Shown: positions 10,077-20,340 of the stretch, piece after piece
Layout: each line of letters starts with the position of its first letter
Numbering within the stretch: position 1 is the first letter of the stretch
Position numbers and translations under genes: made by a program
The notes under the pieces: generated by a model
Seen by the model: the letters and a program-made list of their open reading frames with translations, nothing else
The model's database searches: none
What the model was told of the DNA's origin: nothing
Source of the DNA: Macrothele yani
Taxonomy: Eukaryota > Arthropoda > Arachnida > Araneae > Macrothelidae
Assembly (NCBI GenBank): GCA_039090855.1
Contig: CM077011.1
Coordinates: 20,213,001-20,277,000, forward strand
Direction: 5' to 3'
Length of the DNA: 64,000 bases

Positions 10077-11540
10077 CATCATCATCATTTCAACCATTAT
10101 CAATCCACTGCTGGACGAAGGTCTCCCCAAGTTTCCTCCACAACGGTCTGTCTTGTGCCAGTCTCCTCCATGTCACTCCCGCATATTTACGAATTTCATC
10201 CACCCATCTCCCATGTGGTCTTTTTCTGGGTCTTTTCCTGTCCCTTGGAATCCAATCTAAAATTTCGGCTGTCCATCTATGGTCTGTCCTTCTGGCAGTA
10301 TGTCCAGCCCATTGCCATTTCAGGGATTTAACTCTGATCATGATGTCTTCCACTCTCGTCATTTTTCGGATCCACGAGTTTCTCTTCTTATCTCTCCTGG
10401 TTATACCAAGCATGCACCTCTCCATGCTTCTTTGAGTTGTTTGCAGCCTTTGTATGTCTCTTTTAGTTAAGGTCCACGTCTCTGCACCATACGTAAGCAC
10501 TGGAAGGATGCATTGATCAAACACTTTTCTTTTAAGACATAATGGCATATTGCTCTTGAAAATTATGCTGTTTCTTCCAAAAGCTCTCCAGGCAAGTTTT
10601 GTACGCCTATTAATTTCTTCATCAATGTGACCCTCACTTGATATCTGCTGTCCAAGATAAACATACGTATCTGTTATCTCCAGTTTTTCTCCATCAATCG
10701 ATAAATCTTCATTTCTTGTAAAAGCATTGAACATCACTTTTGTCTTCTGAAAGTTCATTTTTAATCCCACTTCTTTACTCTTGTCAGCAAGTTCCTGGAT
10801 CATACTCTGCAGCTTTGATGGGGTAGTTGCAAAAATGACTACGTCATCAGCAAAACGAAGGTGGGTTAGATAATCTCCATTAATCTTTATCCCTTTGTTT
10901 TCCCAGTTCAGTGATTGAAAGACATTTTCCAATGTGGCATTAAAGAGCTTCGGAGATATGGTGTCACCTTGTCTCACTCCCTTTCCAATTTTTATGTGTG
11001 TTGTATTTTCAAACAGCCTAATCTTTGCACTTGCATTTTCATAGATGTTATTAATAATATTAATGTATGCATCTTCAATACCGCAGGATTTCAGAGCCGT
11101 GGTAACTGCTGATGGTTTCACCGAATCAAAGGCTTTTTCATAATCGATAAAAGCTATGCACAATGGAAGTTCATATTCCCTCGCTCTTTCAATTAGTTCT
11201 CTCAGTACGTGGATATGATCTATTGTGCTGTAGCCACTCCTGAATCCAGCTTGTTCTCTCGGTTGAGCCATGTCCAGTGTTACCTTCAAGCGGTGTGAAA
11301 GAACTTTAGTGAAGATTTTATAAACCACTGATAGGAGGCTGATAGGTCTGTAGTTCCTGAGATCCTCAATGTCACCTTTTTTATGTAGCAGGATCATTGT
11401 AGCATTGTTCCAATCCTCAGGAATCTTCCCTTCATTAAGGCATCGAGTGAAAATTTGGGCGAGTACTGTTTCAATTTCTCCACTTGCTTCTTGTATGATG
11501 TCTATAGTAATTCCATCTTCTCCTGGAGCTTTCCCCCGAT
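10077..11540 (-). mobile_element. RTE-clade LINE, 5'-truncated (copy 1)
   Basis: The 3' end carries a (ATG)n tail (plus-strand CAT repeats at 10077-10088), typical of RTE elements. The 5' end stops inside the reverse transcriptase at GKAPGEDG, so the endonuclease domain is lost. AACGTAT at 10070-10076 and again at 11541-11547 is a 7-bp target duplication. The target is the tip of the hairpin MITE at 11542-11754. Confidence 0.9.
10090..11538 (-). CDS. RTE-type reverse transcriptase, partial but unbroken
   Basis: The frame is open for about 482 codons with no stop, although the N-terminal endonuclease is missing, so it is not an autonomous element. In order from the N-terminus it shows GKAPGEDGITIDIIQEASGE, MILLHKKGDIEDLRNYRPIS, LLSVVYKIFTKVLSHRL, REQAGFRSGYSTIDHI, AFIDYEKAFDSV (first catalytic Asp), GKGVRQGDTISPKLFNA, LTHLRFADDVVIFA (the FADD catalytic pair) and GLKMNFQKTKVMFN. 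The C-terminal connection ends in WAGHTARRTDHRW and PRKRPHGRWVDEIRKYAG, the usual RTE tail. It closely resembles copy 2 at 37171, which suggests recent activity. A shorter start at 11397 is only the first ATG in the truncated frame. Confidence 0.9.
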   Translation of the reverse strand, partial: RGKAPGEDGITIDIIQEASGEIETVLAQIFTRCLNEGKIPEDWNNATMILLHKKGDIEDLRNYRPISLLSVVYKIFTKVLSHRLKVTLDMAQPREQAGFRSGYSTIDHIHVLRELIERAREYELPLCIAFIDYEKAFDSVKPSAVTTALKSCGIEDAYINIINNIYENASAKIRLFENTTHIKIGKGVRQGDTISPKLFNATLENVFQSLNWENKGIKINGDYLTHLRFADDVVIFATTPSKLQSMIQELADKSKEVGLKMNFQKTKVMFNAFTRNEDLSIDGEKLEITDTYVYLGQQISSEGHIDEEINRRTKLAWRAFGRNSIIFKSNMPLCLKRKVFDQCILPVLTYGAETWTLTKRDIQRLQTTQRSMERCMLGITRRDKKRNSWIRKMTRVEDIMIRVKSLKWQWAGHTARRTDHRWTAEILDWIPRDRKRPRKRPHGRWVDEIRKYAGVTWRRLAQDRPLWRKLGETFVQQWIDNG

Positions 11541-11541
11541 A

Positions 11542-11754
11542 ACGTATTAAATCCGTTTATTTTTGTGGTGTAGTCAGCACAAAGATTCGTCAAGCTTTCG
11601 CACTCCACTGGGAGGCTTTTTCAAGGCAATGGTAGACATAAAATGGTAGCATTTTTATGTCTACCATTGTTTTGAAAAGGCCTCCCAGTCGAGTGCGAAA
11701 TCTTCGCGAATCTTTGTGCTGACTACACCACAAAAATAAACGGATTTAATACGC
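11542..11754. mobile_element. Hairpin MITE, arms about 100 bp
   Basis: The left arm starts ACGTATTAAATCCGTTTATT and the right arm, on the minus strand, starts GCGTATTAAATCCGTTTATT. The arms continue to pair through TGTGGTGTAGTCAGCACAAA and GGTAGACATAAAA, meeting at a short centre near 11650. Almost the whole element is one hairpin. The LINE at 10077-11540 is inserted at its left tip, so the MITE is the older insertion. Its own target duplication is unclear. Confidence 0.9.
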
Positions 11755-11979
11755 TATATGCGTTTCATTATTATAGCGTTAGAGGACGTCATATGCAAAT
11801 ATTTCTTGCGTAGCCACCGTTACTTATACTACGCAGATCCTCCTCATTGTTTTGTTACAAATAAACAGCCTTTTACTACATTCTGCGTTAACATGTCGAG
11901 GGGTACAGAGTTTGTGCAGCTGAGGTCAGAAAAGTATTATTTTATCTTGTCCAAAGCAAATCTTATAGAGAAACTACCA

Positions 11980-12850
11980 AGTTAATTGGAAAGTATTTTG
12001 TAGCTATGCAAAATGTTGCAAAGAATAAGAATGAAACCGCTAAAACAAACAGGATAGGATGAAAGCAATCAGAGATAAACGACTGGTATCTCATACAGGA
12101 GCTGTTTATGATATGTCTACAAGACGAATTGCTCGATCTTTGTCTGAAACAGTATCTCATACGACAGTCGCAAAAACTCTAAGACATACGCAAATTTTGC
12201 TTACGTAGCCTAAAAATGCTGCGTACATTAAAATAGAGGCAAAGCTTTTACTCATGGGTGAAAATAAACGCAGAAGATTGGATTATGCCAAAAACGTAAT
12301 GACACGTTCTGAAAACTAGGAAAGTTCCATGTTCTCAGATGAGAAAAAATTTAATTTAGATGCCTCCGATGGAAATAAATGTTAATGGCATGAAGCTCAC
12401 AGAACTGTTTCAGCAGGCAAATGGGAGGAGATGGTGTGATGGTATGAGGTGCGTCCAGCTATGACGGTAAATCGGAGATTGCCATTATCTATTACCGTAT
12501 GGCATCCATGATTTACCAGGCTATGCTGAACGATCATTGAATTCTATTTATTACTAGGTGGAAACAGTTGGATTTTCCAACATGATAATGCGCCTTTCCA
12601 TGGTTCTAATTCCACACGACAGTGGTTTACAAGTGAACAAAATATTGATGTAATGTACTGGGCATCTCGGATTCCAGCCGTAAACCCGATGAAAAATGTT
12701 TGGTCATTAGTTGTCATGCTTATGAAAAAAAAACAAAAAAAACAAGCAATATTCTTCATCAAGATAACTGCAAGTCTCAATATATCGCTGTTGGTACAAA
12801 ATCAACGTTTGCACGTCACATGACTTGGTACAGCAATGCCAAACAGAATT
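11980..12850 (+). pseudogene. Tc3/Tc1-like transposase, heavily mutated
   Basis: Segments in different frames read as a Tc-type transposase. An HTH-like region (LVSHTGAVYDMSTRRIARSL, SETVSHTTVAKTLRHTQ) lies near 12080-12190, SSDEKKFNLDASDGNKC near 12335-12385, QHDNAPFHGSNSTRQWF near 12575-12630, and IPAVNPMKNVWSLVV near 12670-12715. The second catalytic Asp is present, while the final acidic residue appears as Lys (MK for IE). There are many stops. Confidence 0.65.
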
Positions 12851-13215
12851 CAGCCGCTAATTAAGGCAAATGGCAGTGCCATAAACTATTAAATCAGGAA
12901 CTATTATTTTCTGCTTTGTAATGTCTGATGTGTATTTATAATTTCTTTACGGCAAAATATGTCTCTTAGCTTAACTTTTACTAAGGTTTAAGGATGTAAT
13001 AAATATCGTGAAACACTTTACTGCCTAACATTCTTCTGCAGTACAAATTAATTATGCATGATACATGTATGTTTCTTTGTGTTGCAACTATCATTCTATA
13101 GCAGATAATCAAGAAATAGCAGAGGTATTTTTGTGTATTTATAAATTATTTACACAGTGTATAGCAACATTGACGATCCATATGTTGACAGTTGGTGATG
13201 TGGTGTGCTTTGTAG
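12851..13215. other. AT-rich unassigned sequence
   Basis: No gene or repeat is recognised between the two Tc-type pseudogenes. Confidence 0.5.
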
Positions 13216-14900
13216 TTGACTAAACGACTCGTTACACCAACAAAGCCAACAGAATATCACATAAGACCTCTGCAAAATACTTTCCTTTCAGAATGCGAAT
13301 CAACACCGTCCCAATTAATACAAACCGATTGTAAGAGTATTGTGGCTGATATTAGTACCTGTACAGTACAAAGGATACTAAAAGGCATGGGTCACCACGG
13401 TCGGTCAGCTATCCACAGGTTGCTAATCACTTCGACTAATGTCTCAAACCGATTGGCGTTGTGTAAAGAACTCAGATCTTGGACTGTAGACGAATTGAAA
13501 ATAATGCTTTGAATTTACTGTTCACGCTACACAGTCTATCAGAGTGGCGGTCGTTCTGAGCGTGGCGCATTCCGGGAGAAAGGTAACTTTCAATGCCTTA
13601 TCGTCCAGACCAAGAAGTTTGGTGGAGGCAGCGAGATGATTTGGAACTGTTTTTAATGCTTTGGCTTGGGCTCCGATTAGTTGTTTTGTACAAATCTGTG
13701 AACGCCGAGCTCTACCTAAACATTCTAGAACATTATGCAGTACCAACATTATGGTATAACTTTGGGAATGGGGAATGTCCGTACTTCTGTCAGCGGATAC
13801 CACGCCACGTCTCACCGCAAACATTATGACAGAACTTTGAGGAAGGTCCTTAAACCTATCAGCCGACAGCGCGACATGTCTTACTGCAAACGTTATTGCA
13901 GAACTTTGGGGAAGCTTCCTACCTCTATCAGCAGACAGCGCGCCAAGTCTTACTGCAAACATTACGGCAGAACTCTCGGGAAAGTTCCTATCAGCAGACA
14001 GCGCGCCATGTCTTACAGCAGACAATATCCTAGAACTTTGGATAAAGTCCATACCCCTATCAAAAGACATTGTGCCATGTCTTACTGCAAACATTGTCAA
14101 AGAACTTTCGGGAAGGTCCTTACTCCTATCAAAAGACAGTGTGCCATGTCCTACTGCAGACATTATCACAGAACTTTGGGGAAGGTCTTTACCCCTATCA
14201 AAAGAGAGTGTGCCATGTCTTACTGCAGATATTATCACAGAACTTTGGGGAAGGTCCTTACCCCTATCAAAAGACAGTGTGCCATGTCTTACTGCAGACA
14301 TTATCACAGAACTTTGGGGAAGGTCTTTACCAATGTCAAAAGACAGTGTGCCATGTCTTACTGCAGATATTATCACATAACTTTGGGGAAGGTCCTTACC
14401 CCTATGAGAAGACAGTATGCCATGTCTTACTGCAGACATTATCACAGAACTTTGGGTAAAGTCTTTACCAATGTCAAAAGACAGTGTGCCATGTCTTACT
14501 GCAGACATTATCAAAGAAATTTGGGGAAGGTCCTTATCGCTATCAAAAGACAGTGTGCCATGTCTTACTGCAGACATTATCACAGAACTTTGGGGAAGGT
14601 CCTTACCCCTATCAAAAGACAGTGTACTATGTCTTACTGCAGACATTCTCAAAGAACTTTGGTGAGGTCCTTACCCCTATCAAAAGACATTGTGTCATGT
14701 CTTACTGCAAACATTCTAAGAGATTGTTTGATGATATAGGCAGGTAAATTTGGATAAGCCAGCTGAGGTTTTGGACCAATATAGAATCTCATCTCTGTGG
14801 CGAATTCCATTGACAAAGGCGTGGAAAAAGTAATATCCCGACAAACAAAGTTAACTCGACACTGGTTTGGAAGCCTAATCGCCAGACATATCGCCGCACA
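13216..14900 (+). pseudogene. Tc1-like transposase split by a minisatellite
   Basis: The 5' part (13216-13512) reads TVQRILKGMGHHGRSAIHRL then NRLALCKELRSWTVDELKI, an HTH and linker. After a frameshift, 13690-13790 reads NAELYLNILEHYAVPTLWYN then FGNGECPYF, which in Tc1 proteins directly precedes the QQDNAPCH catalytic motif. At that point the 69-bp array begins. Beyond the array the sequence DWISQLRFWTNIESHLCGEF (about 14753-14812) aligns with the DWPAQSPDLNPIEHLWDEL motif that carries the last catalytic Glu, preceded by a FDDIG-like stretch at 14725-14740. The array therefore sits between the second Asp and the Glu of the catalytic triad. It is non-functional. Confidence 0.75.
13806..14715 (+). 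repeat. 69-bp minisatellite, about 14 copies
   Basis: The block CCATGTCTTACTGCAGACAT recurs at 69-bp spacing (13806, 13875, 13944, then 14007, 14076, 14145, 14214 and on to 14696) with a few indels. Because 69 is a multiple of three, several frames stay open on both strands: a 334-codon plus-strand frame (13735-14739) and a 376-codon minus-strand frame (14652-13522). These are repeat artefacts, not genes. In one frame each unit reads SKDSVPCLTADIITELWG, resembling the Tc1 QQDNAPCHTA region. The first unit flows directly out of the transposase sequence. Confidence 0.95.
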
Positions 14901-15348
14901 TTTATAAAAATAAATGGTTGATAGCGTTTATGGAAGATTAGAAGTAGTTACAAGGGCCAGAGTTTTCAAATCACAATATAAAATCTTCTGTAAATACGGA
15001 TAATTTGAAACATGCAGGTGTCTGGATATTAATGGAAGAGAGGTGTATATCGATTTCGTTATAAATTTATTATCATTGTGTCATTTAAGTTTCTTAAGAA
15101 TTAGTACGGCATTCCGAAAACTGGCTTCTTCTGAAAAACAAACGTATTATTCCTTGGATGTTTTAATCCTTATGTCTTGTTTCTTTGCTACACGTGTCGT
15201 AAAAAAAAGAACGAACTTCGAATTAATTAAAACCAGTGGAATTCCGGTGGATGTAATTAGCGCCAATCGAATGTTTTCAGTAAGTAAACCTGGAAATGAA
15301 GCAAAACAAAGTATGCAGAACGAAATGGCATTTCAATTGGTGTTATAC
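14901..15348. other. Unassigned intronic sequence
   Basis: No feature is recognised. A 106-codon plus-strand frame (15043-15363) overlaps the teneurin exon antisense and is taken as chance. Confidence 0.5.
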
Positions 15349-15506
15349 CTCTTCAATTCTTAGCGTTCCAGAGCAAGGTATAGGTCTCCATTGCCTTTTA
15401 TGATGGTGGTCACCTATTAACGTATGAATGATTCCTCTACTGTCAACCATTCTTATATTTGCTCCATCAGCGAAGTAAAGAGTGTTGTCGACTGCCACGG
15501 CCATTC
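15349..15506 (-). CDS. Ten-m: Teneurin exon (NHL propeller, middle exon)
   Basis: This 158-bp exon encodes GMAVAVDNTLYFADGANI followed by RMVDSRGIIHTLIGD and WRPIPCSGTLRIEE, a typical NHL blade (V-D-x-x-L-Y-F-x-D) followed by the Cys-containing loop seen in teneurins. The acceptor is TTTTAG before GAATGG and the donor is GAG/GTATAA. It starts with the last two bases of a codon begun in the 46919 exon and ends exactly on a codon boundary, which matches the phase-0 start of the next exon at 6795. The intron before it is about 31.4 kb and the one after it about 8.6 kb, both filled with transposons. Confidence 0.9.
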
Positions 15507-15696
15507 CTAAAATGTAAAAGAAATAATTGCTCTGTAAAAAGCAATTTTGTAACAATGCAAAACTTAAATTGAGAAAAATACTTTTTCTTCCAGTAAACAA
15601 TATTCTTTTTTAAAGAGATAGCTTACAGGATTATCAATATTGAAAAGGGTTATCTATATTGAATTCTGCAAAGTAATGTACAATATATCGCTGGGT

Positions 15697-17015
15697 CTGG
15701 TTCATTTGCCCGACGTTTACTTCGCCGAAGGGTCACTTGACCGAAAATCACTTCACCGAAAAGATTGTTTCACCGAAAGATCACTTGATCAAAACGTTCA
15801 TTTTACCGAACGGTCACTTGATCGAAAGGTACATTTCACCGAATGATCACTTGATCGAAAAGTTAATTTCACCGAAAGGTCTCTTTACCTAAAAGTTCAT
15901 TTCATTGAAGGGTGATTTCACCGAAGGGTCAGTTTATCGAAAACTTTGGATTTCATTACAGGATCTGTTGAAGCATGGTGCCAATTCGGAAGACCAGACT
16001 ACCGAAACGTTAGGGAATCATACTCAAATTGAACTTTTGATTTCTCCGTGTCACAAAGAGCGCAAAGATTTAGTTTTAAGACCAGAATAATTAATTTTAA
16101 GTTCCTACGCCTCGGCTTAGACATTTAAGAAAAAAATTAATCGTGCGTGCTCATGTTCACAATGTTTTTATAAAAAGTTAATTTAATAATGTTGCACATT
16201 TATACAAGTGAAAAATAATCAATTTTAGAACCCTAAGAAGCCTCGGCTTAGGCCTTTTACCAAATTTTAATCGTGCGTGCTCATGTTGATATGGTTTACA
16301 TAAAAACCTTACGAACATTAAAAATTTCCCAGATCTAGCTCCAAGGCCTTAAAAGTAATGTTTTAGGCTTGAAAAAGGGTGCAACATATTTAACTTTAAA
16401 TATTATGCAACATTTATGAACGTAGTGAGTAAGGTTTAAATCTGTTAAAAATGACCTGTATCTAGGCATACGGTCAAAAAAACTATGTTTTGTAGTTGAG
16501 TAAACGTGGAACATTATTTACGTGGCTTGCTGTGTAACCCTTATGAATATTTGCTCGGAGGATTAAAATTTGATAAAAAGGCCCATATCTAGGTTTTATA
16601 ATTAATGTTATATTTCGAAAAAAATCGTACTTATGGAGAGGTGTTTCATAGAAATTAAAAGTGCTTTTTTTATACAATACCATAAGGTTTAGGTGGTCAG
16701 TTTTTCAAAAACCCGCACTACACTCCATCAGATCTCGAACAACAAAATTCTAAGTTTTCGATAAACTGACCATTTGTTGAAATGATAATTCGATGAAATG
16801 AACTTTTAGGTGAAGTGGCCCTTCGGTGAAAGGTACCTTTCGATCAAGTGATTTTCGGTTAACTCATTTTCGATCGAGTGATCTTTCGATTAAGTGAACG
16901 ATACCCTATATACACGACATGCCCTGCTGATTATTCAGTTTCGATGCTACATAGTTTTCTCGACCATATAAAATCCAAAGTAAAAAATTTCGATAAAGTG
17001 AAAATGGGTAACGGA
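15697..17015. mobile_element. Fold-back element with arms made of short repeats
   Basis: The left arm (15712-15952) is a run of degenerate words such as TCACTTGATCGAAA and TTTCACCGAA. The right arm (16743-16905, weaker to about 17010) is its inverse and ends inward on the same GGTCAGTTTATCGAAAACTT. The centre (about 15960-16740) is AT-rich without a transposase. It contains a direct repeat of about 130 bp (CCTCGGCTTAG followed by AATCGTGCGTGCTCATGTT, near 16110-16155 and 16246-16290). This is the architecture of fold-back elements. Exact ends and target duplication are uncertain. Confidence 0.7.
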
Positions 17016-17974
17016 CGTAAGAAAAATTATTGTTGAAACCTGATTTTTGAATGCTATTCCCATGAAGTGATGAAACATTAATTAATTTTATTATTACTCC
17101 ACAGTGTATTGTACTAAACGTTCACCTAATATTATTCTATCTTTTACATAAACGTAACAATATGTTTTACATAAAAGTTTCAATATATTTTTGCAGTCTG
17201 GGTAAATTAAGAAAATCTGATGCTAAATGTAATAAAAGCCATCACAAAAATGCATTTTGATGCTATAAATCATTCCCGGGAGGAGTTAAGTACAAAACCG
17301 CTACAAACATACGTTTGCGGTTCAGATTTTAGTTTGCCCATGTGCAGATGGACTTTCCTAGCTACATCCCATTTCTTTGGTGCTAGGGTCGTTTCTTACG
17401 TTCATCTAAATCTGAATAATATATGATAAAATATGAATAAAAATAATAATAAAGATAAATATTGTTTTTGAAAAGCTTAGCAGTTGAAATACTTACTATT
17501 GCTGTAGCTATAGTTCAGTAAATATTTGATTTTAAGACTTACCTTTCACTGGTTGCACGATAACAACATTCATTATTCTAAATACCTAAGTACCTTTTAA
17601 GGTCAGGAATTCTCAAACCTTATTGTTTGTTGTTATGATTTAATTCCCCTTAGGACGTACCGAACTGTGGCTCAGTGTGGCTCGTGAGTGACGCGAATAA
17701 GTGCAGTGTGTTGTACGTAAATAAATGTACAAATGTATACTCCCGAATCACTCATTTTATTTCACACCCACAAAGATCTTGATATGCGAAAGATGCATAG
17801 AGTACACTATCTGCAAAAAGTACCAGGGTACTCTCTCGATTTCTTTTTCTATTTATTGACAATGCAAGGGGCTTCTAACTGGTGAGATTTGTTTTAAAAA
17901 TTTATTGACCTATGTAAATAGGTCTCGATGTGGGAGCTGTTTGCACACCCAGGAAGGTTATTTCCTTCCTTACA
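17016..17974. other. Unassigned intronic sequence
   Basis: AT-rich. Nothing is recognised before the TA target of the Tc1 element at 17977. Confidence 0.5.
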
Positions 17975-17976
17975 TA

Positions 17977-19147
17977 CACTATCTACCAACAAGTAATTGG
18001 ACACCTGTGATAGCAAAGGAAAACGAAGTTTATTCACCTTCAATAGTTGGTGGAGCCTCTACGAGCGGCGATTACAGCTGCGATCCTCCGGGGCATACTC
18101 TCAACCAGGCGTTGTACGACGGCTAGCTGTATTTTCTTCCACTTGGCGTGGAGAAGATAGGTCAGTTCCTTCACCGATTTCGGACGGTGGGGGCATCCCT
18201 TAAGTCGACGCTCCAACTCGTCCCAGAGGCGCTCAATAAGGTCAAGGTCCGGGCTCTGCGCAGGTCAGTCCATTCGATTAACCCATTGTCACCATACCAA
18301 GCCATGGTGGACCTCGCAACATGACAGGTGGCATTGTCATTCTGAAAGTAACATGGGTCCACCCCGTAAAACTGCCACAACGTAGGAAGCGCATGGTCAT
18401 CCAAAATGGTGCAGTAGGTCTCGGCGTTGAGTCTACCAGGAATTGTGACCAAGGGTCCCGTGCCATACCAGGAGAAACACCCCCATTGCATAATTTCACC
18501 GACGCCGAACTTCACAGTTGGCACAATACAGTCTGGCAGGAGGCGTTCTGCAGGCAGACGCCAAACCCATACCCAGCCATGCGAACGGTAGAGGGCGAAC
18601 CTTGATTCGTCGCTTCAGAGAAGCTGTTTCCGCTGTTCAACGGTCTACTGTCGACGTTCTTTGCAACACTTTAGCCGAGCAGAGTTATTGGACTTGGTGA
18701 TCAAAGGCTTGTGGGCGGCAGCACGTCCATGGTAACCGAGCAGATGGGCTTCCTTACGGATGGTATTCATCGAAAGAACACTCCCAGATGCCTGTTGAAA
18801 CTCCTCGCGGATGTGGCCCATCGATTTGGTGCGGTTCTTTCGAATTTCTATGGCCAGCACCCGTCGGTCTGTAACTCCCAGTTTTGTGGGTCTGCCGGGT
18901 CGGGGCACATTCAGACAGTCACCTCTCATCTTCCACTTGCCAATCACGTAGGCCACTGTCTATTTTGGGTACTTCAACTCGCTGGATATGTCACTTATGG
19001 ATCGGCAATTTCTGTGATACCCGACACACCTTTCTCGAAATCAGAGAGCTCCAAACTGCATGGCATCTTGCATGCGACTGGGAGGTGTATCAGGACTGCC
19101 GATATCGTCGATTGCAGGGGTGTCCAATTACTTGCTAGTAGATAGTG
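17977..19147 (-). mobile_element. Tc1-like element with both TIRs and TA duplication
   Basis: The left end is CACTATCTACCAACAAGTAA and the right end, on the minus strand, is CACTATCTACTAGCAAGTAA. Both continue TTGGACACC. TA flanks both sides (17975-17976, 19148-19149). The length of 1171 bp is normal for a Tc1 element. Confidence 0.93.
18135..19066 (-). pseudogene. Tc1 transposase of the 17977-19147 element, frameshifted
   Basis: The likely start at 19066 reads MPCSLELSDFEKGVSGITEI. After a stop and frameshift, WKMRGDCLNVPRPGRPTKLG is the linker after the first HTH, and MGHIREEFQQASGSVLSMNT then RKEAHLLGYHGRAAAHKPLI is the second HTH. The catalytic half has [40 protein letters not shown] (second Asp) and, one frame over, [20 protein letters not shown] (Glu), ending in LVESMPRRIAAVIAARRG. 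All three catalytic regions survive but the frame is broken at several points. Confidence 0.85.
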
Positions 19148-19255
19148 TATATAGTAAACCGTGATCTAAAAGACTACAGCCTTGTGACGATAATATATAT
19201 ATATTAAGAGAATACAATGTAGTATGTCACAAATATTTATCTTTTCAAGTCGACC

Positions 19256-19591
19256 ATGGTTTGGCTGGATATTGACATAGCTTCATCAGGACGAATGGCA
19301 CGTAAATATTCAAATTGTATAGGATATCATAAATGGTGTTTAAAGTCACGGGTTTCGGTTAGTTGCTTCTACGCGCTTGATAGAAATGAGGTGGATACCA
19401 TGTCACTGATGGCTAAACATTGTTACGAAAAGGACCATAAATTTTTCTTTGAAGAAGCAAAACTAATTGACAAGCCAGATACAACCACCAAACTTGGTAT
19501 TTTGGAAGCTTTCCATATATATCAGAAGTCTTCGCCACTTGCTAATAACATGGCATCCACCCCATTTCTATCAACTAACCAAAACTCGTAA
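19256..19591 (+). pseudogene. Probable Penelope-like element GIY-YIG fragment
   Basis: A 111-codon frame ends with MAKHCYEKDHKFFFEEAKLI then ILEAFHIYQKSSPLANNMAS. The pattern (A-x-H, D/G-H-x-F-F-x-x-A-x-x-I, then L-x-E-A-x-x-I) resembles the C-terminal part of the GIY-YIG endonuclease of Penelope-like retroelements. The GIY-YIG core itself is not visible. The assignment rests on pattern only. Confidence 0.4.
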
Positions 19592-20009
19592 CTGTAAACA
19601 CCGTTTATGACATCATATACAATTTGAATATACGTGCCATTCTTCCTGATGAAGCTAAGTCAAAACTCAGCGAAACCATTGTCTGCTTGAAAAAATAAGT
19701 ATTTGTGACATACTAGGTTGTATTGTCTTAATATATATAATAAACCGTGTTCCGCATGACCTTTCCTCAGTACTAAGTTGCTCCTATACATGGCCTAGGT
19801 AACGAATTTTAAAGAATTTTCTTATCTCCCAACATAAAACAAGAAAGATGACGCCGAACTTTCGATTGTAATGAGCACGTCTTTTGTATACGTTCCGATG
19901 AGAATAAAATTAATCAAAGTTATTCAAAGCCAACGGAGCCGGTTAGAAAAGAAGCACCAAACTGGATTTCATTTCTACGAACGATACATCATCCAGAAAT
20001 AGAAGCAGC

Positions 20010-20340
20010 TACTTACTTTCACCAGCGGCTAAAACGTATGTTGTGAAAATTAAGAAATGGCGCACAAAAAGCTTTTTATAATAGAAGGAAGGTATCAGAG
20101 ACAAAGTGTTTTCAAGTCGAACAGTTAAAAGAATAAATATACAAAGAATGAAACATTGTGTAACTCTACGCCTTCTAGCGGAAGAATAATGGAAAATTGA
20201 AAACTGGCGAAAAATATTCCTCACGGGAAAAGCTATGCTAAGAAAAAACAACTTTTCAAATACGTCATCGGGAAGCAAAGATAGGGAGAAAAAGGTTTTG
20301 ATCTTTACGTAACCTAGCGGGAAATCTGTTCATTTTTTAT
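20010..20340. repeat. Outlying units of the ~150-bp degenerate repeat
   Basis: TTCTAGCGG at 20172 and ACCTAGCGGG at 20312 are 140 bp apart and embedded in sequence like that of the main array at 21430-22500, including TTTTCAAATACG before each. Confidence 0.5.

Larger units (their letters stand above)
6796..15348 (-). other. Teneurin intron, about 8.6 kb
   Basis: The donor is GTATAA at 15348 and the acceptor TTTCAG at 6796. Both flanking exons are in phase 0. It contains three Tc1-like pseudogenes, an RTE LINE, a hairpin MITE, a 144-bp MITE, a SINE fragment and a 69-bp minisatellite. Confidence 0.85.

Noticed and set aside
18711..19145. 144-codon plus-strand frame across the Tc1 element
   Set aside because: It is antisense to the transposase and ends in the TIR.
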